Source: Candidatus Goldiibacteriota bacterium HGW-Goldbacteria-1 (GTDB lineage Bacteria; Oederibacteriota; PGYV01). From it: a DNA stretch of 64,000 bases. Shown here piece by piece: positions 1 to 9,075 of the stretch; positions within the stretch are counted from its first letter, which is position 1, and every line of letters starts with the position of its first letter. The DNA lies in NCBI GenBank assembly GCA_002839855.1, contig PGYV01000004.1, positions 327,988 to 391,987 of the forward strand, given 5' to 3'. Both the position numbers and the translations under genes were made by a program. The notes beneath the pieces were generated by a model. That model saw nothing but the letters and a program-made list of their open reading frames with translations. It was not told the origin of the DNA and did not search any database.

Positions 1-1
1 A

Positions 2-169
2 ACAACATTTGAAATGAAAGCCGTTTCAAATGAACACGGGAAAATAAAATACGAAGCCACCGTGACACCTTCCACTTCCGGGGCTGTGAATTATTCCGTA
101 AGGGTAATGCCGGCGCATCCGGACGTTGCTTTTAAATTCCTTCCCGGCTACATTAAGTGGTACGAATAA
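2..169 (+). CDS. Alpha-glucan phosphorylase, C-terminal end (partial)
   Basis: An open frame enters from the left edge and stops with TAA at 167-169, giving about 55 residues. The last stretch, with 'YSVRVMPAHPDVAFKFLPG', matches the conserved C-terminus of the bacterial alpha-glucan (glycogen) phosphorylase type, where a 'GYTVRV.P.HP' motif precedes the end. This enzyme releases glucose-1-phosphate from glycogen by phosphorolysis. A glycogen debranching enzyme lies elsewhere in the window (24065-26092), consistent with glycogen use. The catalytic region is outside the window, so the identification rests on the tail alone. Confidence 0.6.
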   Translation, partial: TTFEMKAVSNEHGKIKYEATVTPSTSGAVNYSVRVMPAHPDVAFKFLPGYIKWYE

Positions 170-184
170 AATAATCTTTTACAG

Positions 185-212
185 CAGGCGCCGGGCGAAA
201 GCACGGCGCCTG
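185..212. other. GC-rich hairpin after the phosphorylase gene
   Basis: Perfect 9-bp stem (caggcgccg / cggcgcctg) with a 10-nt loop, 15 bp after the phosphorylase stop. There is no good T-run on the plus strand, so it may be a processing or pause hairpin rather than a strong terminator. It lies just ahead of the ribosome binding site (ggaggg, 221-226) of the next gene. Confidence 0.4.
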
Positions 213-232
213 TATATTAAGGAGGGTTAAAA

Positions 233-619
233 ATGTCAATGAGAACCCCTAAAGAAATGAAAATGCAGGAAACAATCATTAAAACCTTAAAAACCATATA
301 TTTAAACCAGAAAGGCGCGGACTCTGTACTTACCAACATTGACAAAGCAGAAGCGGTGGTACAGGGGTTGTATCCGGACCTTATCGCGAAGGGAAACCAG
401 ACTTACACTTTTAAAGTGGAAACCGAAAGCACGGTCACAGACGGGTCCGCGATAGAGTGGAAAAGTTTTTCGGAAAAAATAGGCACCTTTTACCTGCTTG
501 TGCCGGAACCTTTAAAAACAGAGGCCCTTTCAATCATTAAAAAACTTGCCATCCCGCATATTGTGATTGCCACATATAAAATCGCGGATAACAAGTTAAA
601 GTTTAACAACCTGCCATAG
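233..619 (+). CDS. Hypothetical protein (128 aa)
   Basis: A small soluble protein that I do not recognise. It begins at 233 after a strong ribosome binding site (ggaggg at 221-226). A second in-frame ATG six bases on (239) is less well spaced. The sequence is mixed alpha/beta, without a signal peptide, membrane segment or cysteine motif. The C-terminal half ('FYLLVPEPLKTEALSIIKKL') looks like a beta-alpha-beta element. It lies on the same strand as the glycogen phosphorylase end, 63 bp downstream, and may be co-transcribed. No function is proposed. Confidence 0.6.
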   Translation: MSMRTPKEMKMQETIIKTLKTIYLNQKGADSVLTNIDKAEAVVQGLYPDLIAKGNQTYTFKVETESTVTDGSAIEWKSFSEKIGTFYLLVPEPLKTEALSIIKKLAIPHIVIATYKIADNKLKFNNLP

Positions 620-629
620 ACAGAGGGAA

Positions 630-823
630 AACCGCAGCTAAGCAGCTGAGCGGCTGGGCAAAAACGGAAGGTCAAAAAAAGTTTAAGCTATAGGCAGTTA
701 AGCATACGCGAAAGATTTGGGGGAAATACCAGCTTAAATTGCTTATGATTATTTCTTCGCTTTAGCTTAAATGCTTAAGACGCTTTTGCTTATCTCTTTC
801 GCTATAGCTTATATCGCTTATTC
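630..823. repeat. Degenerate 'agcttaa / cagctgcttagct' repeat tract
   Basis: This gap between convergent genes is filled with imperfect copies of short words such as 'gctaagcagctgagcggctg' and 'tttaagctata/gcttaaatgctta'. The first word is the reverse complement of the 16-bp tandem unit at 36325-36383. The second resembles the duplicated sequence after the methyltransferase gene (10507-10650). No ORF or RNA gene is seen. Confidence 0.45.
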
Positions 824-3800
824 CTATTTTATTGCTTTGCAGTACGCGTCAAGCGCCGACAGCGCTTCTTGTATCCCTTTTATTTTTACGTGAAGCACGC
901 CCTCTTTAAGCGACACTCCTTTAACCCCGGCTTTTGAAAGTTCCCTTGGCCCTATTGAGGGTTTGTCATACCAGACCACAAACATCTCTGTTTCATTCAC
1001 GGATATTTCATCCGCCGCAAGCAGCCTACCGGCAATTTTTAATTTTAAAACATAAAATATATTCTGCGCTTCCTGCGGCATTTTTCCCCAGACATCTTCA
1101 ACCTGTTTTTTTACGGTTTCCGCTTCAGCTGTGCTCTGCGCCGCAAAAATTCTGCGGTATATCCTTACCTTTTCGCCTGTATCCCAGACATATTCATCCG
1201 GTATGTGCGCTTCAAAATCTGTTTTTATTTTTGTATCCTTATCCGGCACATGCACTTCGCCTTCAATTTCAGCCACCGCTTCTTCCAGCATCCTGCAGTA
1301 CATCTCAAAACCTATTTTTTCCATGTAGCCGTGCTGTCTTGTGCCAAGAATATTTCCGGCTCCTCGCAGTTCAAGGTCGCGCATGGCAATTGAAAAACCC
1401 GCGCCCGGGTCCACATAACTTTCAAGCGTTTTTAACCGCTCCCTGGCGGTTTCTGTCATGGCCCGAACATCCGCCACCATCATATAAGCGTACGCCTGCC
1501 TGTCGCGGCGGCCCACCCTGCCCCTAAGCTGATAAAGCTGGGACAGCCCAAACCTGTCCGCGCTGCTTACTATTATTGTATTAACATCCGGCATATCAAG
1601 GCCGGATTCCACTATGGTGGTGGTGATAAGCACATCAAATTTTTTTAGAAGAAAATCTTCCATCAGGTGTTCCAGTTCGCCTTTGTCCATCTGTCCGTGC
1701 GCGGTTTTAAAACGTATCTCCGGCAGTAATTTCTGAAGGCTTTCTTTTGTTTTTTCCAGCGTCCTTATGCTGTTGTGCACGTAGAACACCTGTCCTTTTC
1801 TTAAAACTTCCCTTAATATTATTTCGCGCAGCACCTGCATACGCTCCTGTATTATCACCGTTTCAATCGCTTTCTTGCCCGGCGGCGGCGTCTGTATTAT
1901 GCTTATGTCCCTGATGCCGGAGAGGGAAAAATAAAGAGTCCTTGGAATAGGGGTGGCGGTAAGCGTCAGCAAATCAGCTGACGGATATTTCTGCCTTAAG
2001 TTTTCCTTATTCTTAACCCCAAAATGCTGCTCTTCGTCAATTATCACAAGTCCGGGGTTTTTAAATTCCACAGAGGCGGATAACACAGCGTGGGTGCCTA
2101 TAAGGATATCGGTTTTACCTTCTTTTAAACGCTGCAGAATTATTTTTTTATCGGATGCTTTAACCAGCCTTGACAGCATATCCACTTTTACGGGATAGTC
2201 AGCCATTCTTTCCCTGAAGGAATTCAGGTGCTGCGCCGCAAGCAGCGTGGTGGCGGTAAGCACAAGCACCTGTTTGCCGTCGTTTACCGCCTTAAAAGCG
2301 GCGCGCATTGCCACTTCTGTTTTGCCAAAACCTGCGTCACCGCAGACAAGCCTGTCCATCTGTTTTTCCTTTTCCATATCCGCCATCACGTCATTAATGG
2401 CCTTTGCCTGGTCCGGTGTTTCCTCAAAGATAAAGGCATTTTCAAAAGCTTTTACCGTGGCATCAGATAAGCTGTACTTTATCCCTAAAGAGGTTTTTCT
2501 TGACGCGTAAATCCTTAAAAGCTCCGCGGCCATTTCTTTCATCTCGCGCTCTATTGCCTCTTTAGAGCGCCTGAAGACCTGCGTGCCAAGTTTGGACAAA
2601 ACCGGTATTTTGTCCGACCCGGTATATTTGTCTATAAGGTCTATTTTATAAATGGGAATATACAGTTTGTCATCCCCGAAGTATTTTATGTAAAGAAAGT
2701 CCCCCGTTATCCCGTCAAAATCCATATTGCGGACGCCTTCAAAAACTCCTATGCCGTGTTCCCTGTGCACAATATAATCGCCTTTTTCCAGGTCGGTGTA
2801 ATGCTTCAGCGCTTTTAGGTTTTTATCCTTTACCCTGCTTAAAATTTTACCTTTATACCTGTCAAAAATTTCCCTGTTGGAAATTACACACAGCTTCGCT
2901 TCTGTTAATACAAAGCCCCTGTATATATCGGCGTTTATGAATTCAACATGCGGCGCTTTAGCGTTTTTTTCCTCTGCTTTCTGCGTTATTATAGTTTTTA
3001 AATGCTCTGTCTCACCTTCATTGTCAGATGCAATATATACAGAATGCTTTTTTATTTCCTGCGCGGCCAGATAATCAAAAAGCCGTTCCATGTCGCGTTC
3101 AAACGCCGGATTAGCTGATGCCTTTAAACTTTGCGCGTCATTTCCTACAGCTGTTTCATATACTTTCAGCTTCGGGTATTTTTTTATTTTCTTTAAAATT
3201 GTCCTTATGGAAAAAATGTTTTTTTCCGCGTCTTTCGGGTCAATATACCTTTCTATCTTTTTTATTTTTTCAAGAATTTCGCTTTTTAAACCTTCAAGCC
3301 CGTCGGTTATTATCACGGCGTCATTTCCATTTATGTATTCAAGGATGGAAGAATGCCCCCTTCTTGCGGGTCCGCCCGGGTTAAAAATAAACAGCTGCGC
3401 TTCCTTTACCGAATGCGTGGTGTCAAAAGTGTCCGGCGAAAAATAACGCACGGATTCTACAGTATCGCCGAAGAATTCTATCCTTACCGGATATTCGCCG
3501 CCCGGCGCGTACACGTCAAGTATGCTGCCCCTTACGCTGTATTCAAAACACTCGGACGCCTTTACGCACCGCTCGTAGCCGTTGCTGTTAAGCGCCTTTA
3601 TTATTTCTTCCATGCCAGCGCCGGAGCCTGCTTTAATATTAAACATAAATCCGGATATATCTTCCGGCGGCGCTATTTTTTCGGAAACGGCATTTATATC
3701 CGTTATTACTATTTTTTTTCCCCCCGACAGCATCAGTTTTATGGCTGACGCCCTTTCCTTTGACACTTCGCGGGATGCCTTTAACTGTGTATAAAGAAGG

Positions 3801-4057
3801 CTGTCATCTTCCGGGTACGCCGCAATCTGCGCGTTGTGTTTGAAAATATTCTGCAGGCTCAGCATTTCTCCAAAAAGAGGGTATATGTTTTCAGACGAGG
3901 TGATTATTACAAGGTCTTTATTGACCGCGGATGCCAGATATGAATACATCACAGCTTTGAAAGACGGGTTTACAGAATCCACCAGGCAGTCTTTGCCGGC
4001 AGAAAGTTTTGTGACGGTATTTTTTAGGCTTGCTGACCTTTCAAGGGCGGATAACAT
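824..4057 (-). CDS. mfd: Transcription-repair coupling factor Mfd
   Basis: ATP-dependent DNA translocase that displaces RNA polymerase stalled at DNA lesions and recruits the UvrA excision machinery. The 1077-residue length is typical. The domains run: UvrB-like N-terminal region (about 1-350), RNA-polymerase interaction (CarD-like) domain from about residue 420 ('DYIVHREHGIGVFEGV'), Walker A 'GDAGFGKTE' near 570, DEEQ box near 673, motif VI 'QLRGRVGRRDRQ' near 845, and the TRCF C-terminal domain ending near 1060. The start overlaps the end of pgpA by 17 bp. It is the last gene of the minus-strand run lolA-like to mfd, so translational coupling is likely. No missing motifs were seen. Confidence 0.96.
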   Translation of the reverse strand: MLSALERSASLKNTVTKLSAGKDCLVDSVNPSFKAVMYSYLASAVNKDLVIITSSENIYPLFGEMLSLQNIFKHNAQIAAYPEDDSLLYTQLKASREVSKERASAIKLMLSGGKKIVITDINAVSEKIAPPEDISGFMFNIKAGSGAGMEEIIKALNSNGYERCVKASECFEYSVRGSILDVYAPGGEYPVRIEFFGDTVESVRYFSPDTFDTTHSVKEAQLFIFNPGGPARRGHSSILEYINGNDAVIITDGLEGLKSEILEKIKKIERYIDPKDAEKNIFSIRTILKKIKKYPKLKVYETAVGNDAQSLKASANPAFERDMERLFDYLAAQEIKKHSVYIASDNEGETEHLKTIITQKAEEKNAKAPHVEFINADIYRGFVLTEAKLCVISNREIFDRYKGKILSRVKDKNLKALKHYTDLEKGDYIVHREHGIGVFEGVRNMDFDGITGDFLYIKYFGDDKLYIPIYKIDLIDKYTGSDKIPVLSKLGTQVFRRSKEAIEREMKEMAAELLRIYASRKTSLGIKYSLSDATVKAFENAFIFEETPDQAKAINDVMADMEKEKQMDRLVCGDAGFGKTEVAMRAAFKAVNDGKQVLVLTATTLLAAQHLNSFRERMADYPVKVDMLSRLVKASDKKIILQRLKEGKTDILIGTHAVLSASVEFKNPGLVIIDEEQHFGVKNKENLRQKYPSADLLTLTATPIPRTLYFSLSGIRDISIIQTPPPGKKAIETVIIQERMQVLREIILREVLRKGQVFYVHNSIRTLEKTKESLQKLLPEIRFKTAHGQMDKGELEHLMEDFLLKKFDVLITTTIVESGLDMPDVNTIIVSSADRFGLSQLYQLRGRVGRRDRQAYAYMMVADVRAMTETARERLKTLESYVDPGAGFSIAMRDLELRGAGNILGTRQHGYMEKIGFEMYCRMLEEAVAEIEGEVHVPDKDTKIKTDFEAHIPDEYVWDTGEKVRIYRRIFAAQSTAEAETVKKQVEDVWGKMPQEAQNIFYVLKLKIAGRLLAADEISVNETEMFVVWYDKPSIGPRELSKAGVKGVSLKEGVLHVKIKGIQEALSALDAYCKAIK

Positions 4058-4535
4058 TGGTTATCAGCTGCTGCAGCGGCAGGTCCAGCTTAAAATAAAT
4101 TACCGCCCACATAAAAATATTCGCCTGAATTCCGGCTATTACGTCATCAATCATTATGCCCGTGCCGCCGGGAAGCGCTTCTGACTGCCTTGCCGGAAAT
4201 ATTTTCAGAATATCAAACACGCGCGACGCGAAAAAACCTATTATCATCCTTGAATCAGTGTAGGGGATAAACATCATGGTCACCATATAGCCCGCCACTT
4301 CATCTATTACCACCCGTGAAGGATCCTTTTTGCCGTGTATCACAATCGCGTAGTTGGAAGCCCAGATACCGGCAAGCACAAGTATTACGGTAATTATTAC
4401 ATAGGGTGCCGGGTGCATATCGCGCAGAAAAAACCAGTACACGGGAAGAAATGCCAAAGTAGCCACTGTGCCTGAAGCCTTGGGCGCATAGCCGGTGTAA
4501 AAAAAAGAAGTGAAGATTATTATAAGCTGCCTCAT
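4041..4535 (-). CDS. pgpA: Phosphatidylglycerophosphatase A
   Basis: Membrane phosphatase that converts phosphatidylglycerol phosphate to phosphatidylglycerol, the step after PgsA. The 164 residues contain the family motifs: 'GTVATLAFLPVY' near the N-terminus, 'IDEVAGYMVTM' in the middle and 'PGGTGIMIDDVIAGI' towards the C-terminus, with acidic active-site residues and several hydrophobic segments. The stop and start codons of pgpA and pgsA overlap (TAATG), and its 3' end overlaps the mfd start. Having pgsA directly upstream supports the assignment. Confidence 0.93.
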   Translation of the reverse strand: MRQLIIIFTSFFYTGYAPKASGTVATLAFLPVYWFFLRDMHPAPYVIITVILVLAGIWASNYAIVIHGKKDPSRVVIDEVAGYMVTMMFIPYTDSRMIIGFFASRVFDILKIFPARQSEALPGGTGIMIDDVIAGIQANIFMWAVIYFKLDLPLQQLITNVIRP

Positions 4536-5155
4536 TAGAGTTCGCTTTCAAAAATTGATTTGTTCTTGAAAAAATATTCCATGCCGGAAATAAGCGAAAA
4601 AGAAGCCGCTATAAAGAAAAGGATGTACGGGATAACTTTCAGCATCCATGTGTCCTGGCTTACATCCATCAGTTCGCCCGCGTTTATCCCGTAAAATACA
4701 AGGGTCTTGTGAATGGACATTAAAAGAAGCGTGGCGGAAATTGCCGTCATTTCAGTGGCGGTCTTTAACTTGCCCCATTTGCTGGCAGCAATTATTTTTC
4801 CCTGCTGCGCGGCCATGGTCCTGATTCCTGATACAAAAAATTCCCTGCTGATGATTATTATTACCATCCATACCGGCGCCACCTGAAGGTGCACAAAACA
4901 TAACAGCGCCGCAAGCACCAGTATTTTATCCGCTAGCGGGTCCATTACCTGCCCGAAAATACTTATAATGTTGTACTTTCTTGCAATATAGCCGTCAAGA
5001 AAATCGCTTATGGACGCGATTAAAAAAATTCCCAGCGCCACATAATTCCACATAAGCCTTTCGGCCAGTATCGTGGGGATAAAGGCAAAAGTGATAATTA
5101 TTCTGAACATTGTAATTCTGTTTGGAAGTTTCTTAAGATTTTCGCTTATCTGCAT
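4535..5155 (-). CDS. pgsA: CDP-diacylglycerol-glycerol-3-phosphate 3-phosphatidyltransferase
   Basis: Integral membrane enzyme making phosphatidylglycerol phosphate from CDP-diacylglycerol and glycerol-3-phosphate. The diagnostic CDP-alcohol phosphotransferase motif D-G-x2-A-R-x8-G-x3-D-x3-D is present ('DGYIARKYNIISIFGQ' followed by 'VMDPLADK', about residues 50-75), and there are about five hydrophobic segments. It has 206 residues, overlaps the rimO end by 10 bp and shares one base with pgpA downstream, so the three genes form one operon. A generic CDP-alcohol transferase is the only alternative; the pgpA neighbour favours PgsA. Confidence 0.93.
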   Translation of the reverse strand: MQISENLKKLPNRITMFRIIITFAFIPTILAERLMWNYVALGIFLIASISDFLDGYIARKYNIISIFGQVMDPLADKILVLAALLCFVHLQVAPVWMVIIIISREFFVSGIRTMAAQQGKIIAASKWGKLKTATEMTAISATLLLMSIHKTLVFYGINAGELMDVSQDTWMLKVIPYILFFIAASFSLISGMEYFFKNKSIFESEL

Positions 5156-6450
5156 AATTCCCCTTTCAGATCATAACCCTGCGCTCCGGTTATTTTTACG
5201 TTACAAAAACTTCCGGCAGAGAGCTTTTTTTTGGTATTGATAAGTACATAACTGTCAATGTCAGGAGCGTTGCCCTGCGTCCTTGCAGCGTAAGTGTTAT
5301 TGTTTTTCATTCCCGCAATTAAAACTTTAACCTTTTTTCCCTGTAACGTTTCTTTATTATATGCGTATTTTTCAGCTGAATCAACCATTAATATGTCACG
5401 CCTTCTCTCACACTCTTTTTTTGCGGCTTTGCCTTTTAAGGTATAAGCGTGCGTGCCCGGTTCGTCAGAATAAGCAAAAAAACCGGCCCTGTCTATCAAA
5501 CCCTGATTTATAAATTCCCTTAATTCATTAAAACGCGCCTTTGTCTCGCCGGGATATCCGGTTATAAAAGCGCTTCTTATTATTATCCCCGGTACCTGTT
5601 CTTTTAAATACTTTATAATTTCAATTATGTCTTTTTTTCTGTAGCCGCGCCTCATACTTTTTAGAATATCGTCATTAACGTGCTGAAACGGCATATCAAT
5701 GTAGCGGCACAGCCTTTCATCTTTTTTCATTACTTTTACAACCCGTTTTATAATTTCAAGGTCCGGGTAAAGATATAAAAGCCGCAGCCAGAAATATTTT
5801 TTTGTTTTTTTAAGGATTGCTTCAAGCAGTTTATCCAGTTTCTTTTCGCCGTAAATATCCGCGCCGTAATATACAAGGTCCTGCGAAATAAGGTTTATCT
5901 CTTTTATCCCGGATTCTGTCATGGCGTGTGTTTCTTTTACAATATCTTCAATTGTCCTGCTTCTGTACTTTCCTTTTATGGACGGAATGGCGCAGAAACT
6001 GCATTTATGATTGCACCCTTCGGATATTTTCACGTACGCGGAATAGGAATTTAAAAGCGCGGTGTGGTTTTTGCCTTTATAGATAAACGGTTTTTCATTT
6101 ACAAATTCGCCGCCTTTTTCCACCGCGGTTTTTATATTTTCTATATTGTTGACGCCCACCCAGGCATGCACACCCGAAAATTTTTCTTTTAAGCCCTTTA
6201 AATCCTTGGAAACAAAACACCCCGCCACCACCACTTTTAATGCGGGCTTTTTTTTCTTAAGGGACAGCATTTCCGTAATTGCGCCGGATGATTCTTCCCT
6301 GGCGCTTTTTAAAAACGCGCAGGTATTTATTAATATCACATCGGCGTCAGACGGGTCTGTGGTTAAAAGGGCGTTGTCCAGGCATGAAAGCATGCACTCT
6401 GTATCAACGGTGTTTTTTGGGCACCCAAGGCTTATGACTCCAAGTTTCAT
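5146..6450 (-). CDS. rimO: Ribosomal protein S12 methylthiotransferase RimO
   Basis: Radical-SAM enzyme that methylthiolates an aspartate of ribosomal protein S12. The N-terminal MTTase domain begins 'LGVISLGCPKNTVDTE', which supplies the first cluster cysteine and is typical of RimO rather than MiaB. The radical-SAM CX3CX2C motif is 'GCNHKCSFCAIP' (about residues 147-158). A TRAM domain follows from about residue 370. The length of 434 is normal. It lies between yajQ (29-bp gap) and pgsA (10-bp overlap). The cluster order rodZ-rimO-pgsA-pgpA is common in bacteria. Confidence 0.94.
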   Translation of the reverse strand: MKLGVISLGCPKNTVDTECMLSCLDNALLTTDPSDADVILINTCAFLKSAREESSGAITEMLSLKKKKPALKVVVAGCFVSKDLKGLKEKFSGVHAWVGVNNIENIKTAVEKGGEFVNEKPFIYKGKNHTALLNSYSAYVKISEGCNHKCSFCAIPSIKGKYRSRTIEDIVKETHAMTESGIKEINLISQDLVYYGADIYGEKKLDKLLEAILKKTKKYFWLRLLYLYPDLEIIKRVVKVMKKDERLCRYIDMPFQHVNDDILKSMRRGYRKKDIIEIIKYLKEQVPGIIIRSAFITGYPGETKARFNELREFINQGLIDRAGFFAYSDEPGTHAYTLKGKAAKKECERRRDILMVDSAEKYAYNKETLQGKKVKVLIAGMKNNNTYAARTQGNAPDIDSYVLINTKKKLSAGSFCNVKITGAQGYDLKGELCR

Positions 6451-6479
6451 ATTAATACCCCTTGGGTGATTCTGTATTT

Positions 6480-6983
6480 TTACGAACGGAAGTTCGTGAA
6501 CTGCATGTCAATTCCAAAATCCTTCTGCTTTAAATGCGCCATAACTTCCTGAAGGTCGTCAAGTTTGGGCCCTGACACCCTTACCACGTCTTTCTGGATG
6601 GAAGCCTGTATCTTTTTCAGCCCAAGCTCTTTTATGTATTTCACGATATCTTTTGCTTTTTCCTGCGGAATGCCGTCCTGTATGGCTATGTCCTGGTGCA
6701 TTTTATCCATGCCGGTCTGCACAGGTTCGGAATCTGTAAGCGCCTTTATGGGTATGCCCCTTTTGATCAGCTTATTTTTAAGCACATCATTGGCAGCGCG
6801 TACTTTATAATCATCAGTTGATTTAATAATTATTTTTTTGTCTTCTTTTTTAAGTTCAATTTCCGTATTGCTGTCGCGGAAATCATACCTGTTGGTTATT
6901 TCCCTTAACGCCTGGTCTATGCCGTTAACCATTTCCTGCATGTCTACCTTTGAAGAAATATCAAATGAGTTATCGCCTGCCAT
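6480..6983 (-). CDS. yajQ: YajQ family nucleotide-binding protein
   Basis: Small cytoplasmic protein of 167 residues with the family hallmarks: 'SFDISSKVDMQEMVNGIDQA' at the start, 'YDFRDSNTEIEL', 'VKYIKELGLKKIQASIQ' and the end 'DFGIDMQFTNFR'. The family has two ferredoxin-like domains. Members bind nucleic acids or nucleotides, and cyclic-di-GMP binding has been shown for some. It lies between rodZ-like and rimO genes with gaps of 16 and 29 bp, so it is probably in the same transcript. The biological role in this organism is not evident from sequence. Confidence 0.93.
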   Translation of the reverse strand: MAGDNSFDISSKVDMQEMVNGIDQALREITNRYDFRDSNTEIELKKEDKKIIIKSTDDYKVRAANDVLKNKLIKRGIPIKALTDSEPVQTGMDKMHQDIAIQDGIPQEKAKDIVKYIKELGLKKIQASIQKDVVRVSGPKLDDLQEVMAHLKQKDFGIDMQFTNFRS

Positions 6984-6999
6984 TAATCAACGCCTCCTT

Positions 7000-7899
7000 T
7001 TACTGTTCGGCCGGAGTTTCAGCGGCAGCCGGTTCCTGTTCTATAACTTCTGTCGGAACAGCAGTCGGAACTTCCGTGGGCTTTCTTGCACCCTGTGTGA
7101 AACCCTGCCCTTTATCTATGTACCAGTTTTTACCCGACTGGAAGATAAGCCCGTTTATCACTTCGCCCTCTTCTCCTATCGCGCCGATGGATTCGCCGTT
7201 TACCGTAAATTCAACTCCTGCGGCATTTCCCACTAAAAAAACAATCTTAGTGATGTCTTTCCACCTTTTATCAGAGCCTTTTTTCAGAAGAAAATCTTCT
7301 TCTCCGTTGTCATGCCTTACCTTTATCCAGGTATCCGCCTTGCCCTTTGCTAAAACATTAAGGGTTTCTGTCTGGCCGGGAACGGGATAAACAGATTTAT
7401 TACCTTCTGATTTTTTTCCGCCTAACACGGCAAAAAGTATTATAGCCAGAATAAGAAGCGCAGCCGCGGCAATTACAATTATCAGGTTCTTTTTATTGTT
7501 TAAAGTAAGCTCCATTCCGCCGGCTTTTAACACGGGCGTTTCCGCCTGTTTTTCATGAAACTGTTTTTCGTGGTCGTGATTAGCGTCTTTAAGCACGCTT
7601 TTTGCAAAATCGCCTTTAATTGTTTCTTTGCCTATCCTGTTAATCTCTTTTTCCGTCTGCTGGCCTTCCGGCGTCTGGTCAAACAAAGATATAATCTGAG
7701 CTTCTTCCAGTTTTAAAAAGCGCGCGTAAGTACGCAGAAAAAGCCTCATATAAACCGGCTTTTCAAAAGCGGTGGCATCTTCCTCTTCCAGCGCCTTTAA
7801 ATACACCGGGTCCACTTTCATTTCTTTATGCAGATCCTGAAACTTAAGGTTTCTTGACTCCCTTGCTTTCTTTAGAAGATCTCCGTATCCTTTTAACAT
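7000..7899 (-). CDS. RodZ-like protein: HTH, membrane segment and DUF4115 domain
   Basis: Bitopic membrane protein resembling RodZ, which links MreB to the cell-shape machinery. An N-terminal helix-turn-helix of the RodZ (HTH_25) type spans about residues 5-70 ('LLKKARESRNLKFQDLHKEM'). One hydrophobic segment follows near 138-160 ('LIIVIAAAALLILAIILFAVLGG'), then a periplasmic beta-rich DUF4115-like domain (about 175-265) and a Pro/Thr/Glu-rich tail. It has 299 residues. It lies between the LolA-like lipoprotein and yajQ, the usual setting of rodZ next to rimO/pgsA. mreB is not in the window. Confidence 0.85.
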   Translation of the reverse strand: MLKGYGDLLKKARESRNLKFQDLHKEMKVDPVYLKALEEEDATAFEKPVYMRLFLRTYARFLKLEEAQIISLFDQTPEGQQTEKEINRIGKETIKGDFAKSVLKDANHDHEKQFHEKQAETPVLKAGGMELTLNNKKNLIIVIAAAALLILAIILFAVLGGKKSEGNKSVYPVPGQTETLNVLAKGKADTWIKVRHDNGEEDFLLKKGSDKRWKDITKIVFLVGNAAGVEFTVNGESIGAIGEEGEVINGLIFQSGKNWYIDKGQGFTQGARKPTEVPTAVPTEVIEQEPAAAETPAEQ

Positions 7900-7915
7900 T
7901 TATAGCTCCTCTCGT

Positions 7916-8887
7916 TTACTTTATTATCGGGTTTCCCTGCATAAGGTCAGATGCTTCTATTATTTCAATGCCTTCCGGCGCTTTGAAAATAAAAGCACTG
8001 TCCTTAAACTCGGGCAATAAATCCGCTTTTTCGGCGGAATATTTTTTTATGTTTGAAAAAACCGATTCCACAATCATTGCTTCATACTTCATCTTCATGG
8101 ATTCGGGGAACAGCGTCTCTTTATTCACTTTTACCGTAAGCTCATCAAAAGCCATTTCCTGCTTCTTTACAGGAATCATTTTTATGGTATAGAAGTTTTC
8201 CGAAACAGTAAGGGTAGACTTGCTTCTTTTGGAAAAGTACGCTATTGAAGATTCAAAATCTATGTAAAATTTTGAATTAAAACTCATCTGTTCCACGTCC
8301 TGCTTTATTACCTGGCTTAAAACAGGAGTATATACCCATACCGTTTTTCCGTCAGAGATAAGATGCTGTTCGGTGGGTTCGGAGTAAATCACTTTGAATT
8401 TGTCCGGCTTTACTATGTAAGCAAGCCCTTTAATTCTCTGGGACGTGTCCGCGTCAGTGTATTTTGTATTTATGTCAATGTTCATAATTATGGCTTTTCT
8501 TTTAACCTGAGCCGCCTCTATTTTTTCAATGACTTCCTGAAGTGTAATTTCCTCTTTTTTTTCGGGAGTGCTTACTGACTTAGCTTTAACAACCGCGGTT
8601 GGTTCTTTCTTTGCCGCTGTTTTTGTGGCAGTGGGCGCTGGTTTTGCTTCTTTTGTGGATGTAGGCGATGGCTTTGCTTTTGTCGGTACTGCAGTCAGAG
8701 TAAATGTCAATGTGGCTGTCTGTGTGGGTTCCTCTTTTACTGACTGTGCCTGAACACCGGCCTGCGCAGTGGCGTCTGCCGCGGCTGAAATATCCGCGTC
8801 TTTTATGACTGTTTTATTATCAGTGGCGCAGCTGATTAAAAAAACCATAGAAATCAATGTTAAACCTATAACTATATTTTTATTCAT
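7916..8887 (-). CDS. LolA-like outer-membrane lipoprotein carrier/sorting protein
   Basis: Lipoprotein: the N-terminus ends in a lipobox ('LISCATDN', Cys about residue 20). A low-complexity Thr/Pro/Ala/Lys linker follows (about 50-115, for example 'TLTFTLTAVPTKAKPSPTST'), then a LolA/LolB-type half-barrel from about 120 to 310 ('IVKPDKFKVIYSEPTEQHLISDGKTVWVYTP'). LolA itself is a soluble periplasmic chaperone, so a lipid-anchored copy on a long linker is a variant. It may take part in lipoprotein sorting or envelope assembly. It is first in the run to mfd, with its ribosome binding site (aggacc/ggagg-like) directly upstream. Confidence 0.75.
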   Translation of the reverse strand: MNKNIVIGLTLISMVFLISCATDNKTVIKDADISAAADATAQAGVQAQSVKEEPTQTATLTFTLTAVPTKAKPSPTSTKEAKPAPTATKTAAKKEPTAVVKAKSVSTPEKKEEITLQEVIEKIEAAQVKRKAIIMNIDINTKYTDADTSQRIKGLAYIVKPDKFKVIYSEPTEQHLISDGKTVWVYTPVLSQVIKQDVEQMSFNSKFYIDFESSIAYFSKRSKSTLTVSENFYTIKMIPVKKQEMAFDELTVKVNKETLFPESMKMKYEAMIVESVFSNIKKYSAEKADLLPEFKDSAFIFKAPEGIEIIEASDLMQGNPIIK

Positions 8888-9075
8888 ATTAAGGTCCTCC
8901 TGTACGGCAAACTTACCGCTTAACCATTGTAATGATAAAATCCTTTAAAATCAAGAAAAAAAAGCATAAGGGGCTGTGTTTGAAACACGCATTTCAACGG
9001 TGGATACCATTGTTTACATAAACCACCCCTTTTCAGCGCTTCCAATTTTACCTGCCATGCTGTATTATATCAGCC

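Noticed and set aside
934-1527. Long plus-strand ORF within mfd
   Set aside because: It is antisense to a well-supported mfd gene and shows no recognisable domain or ribosome binding site.
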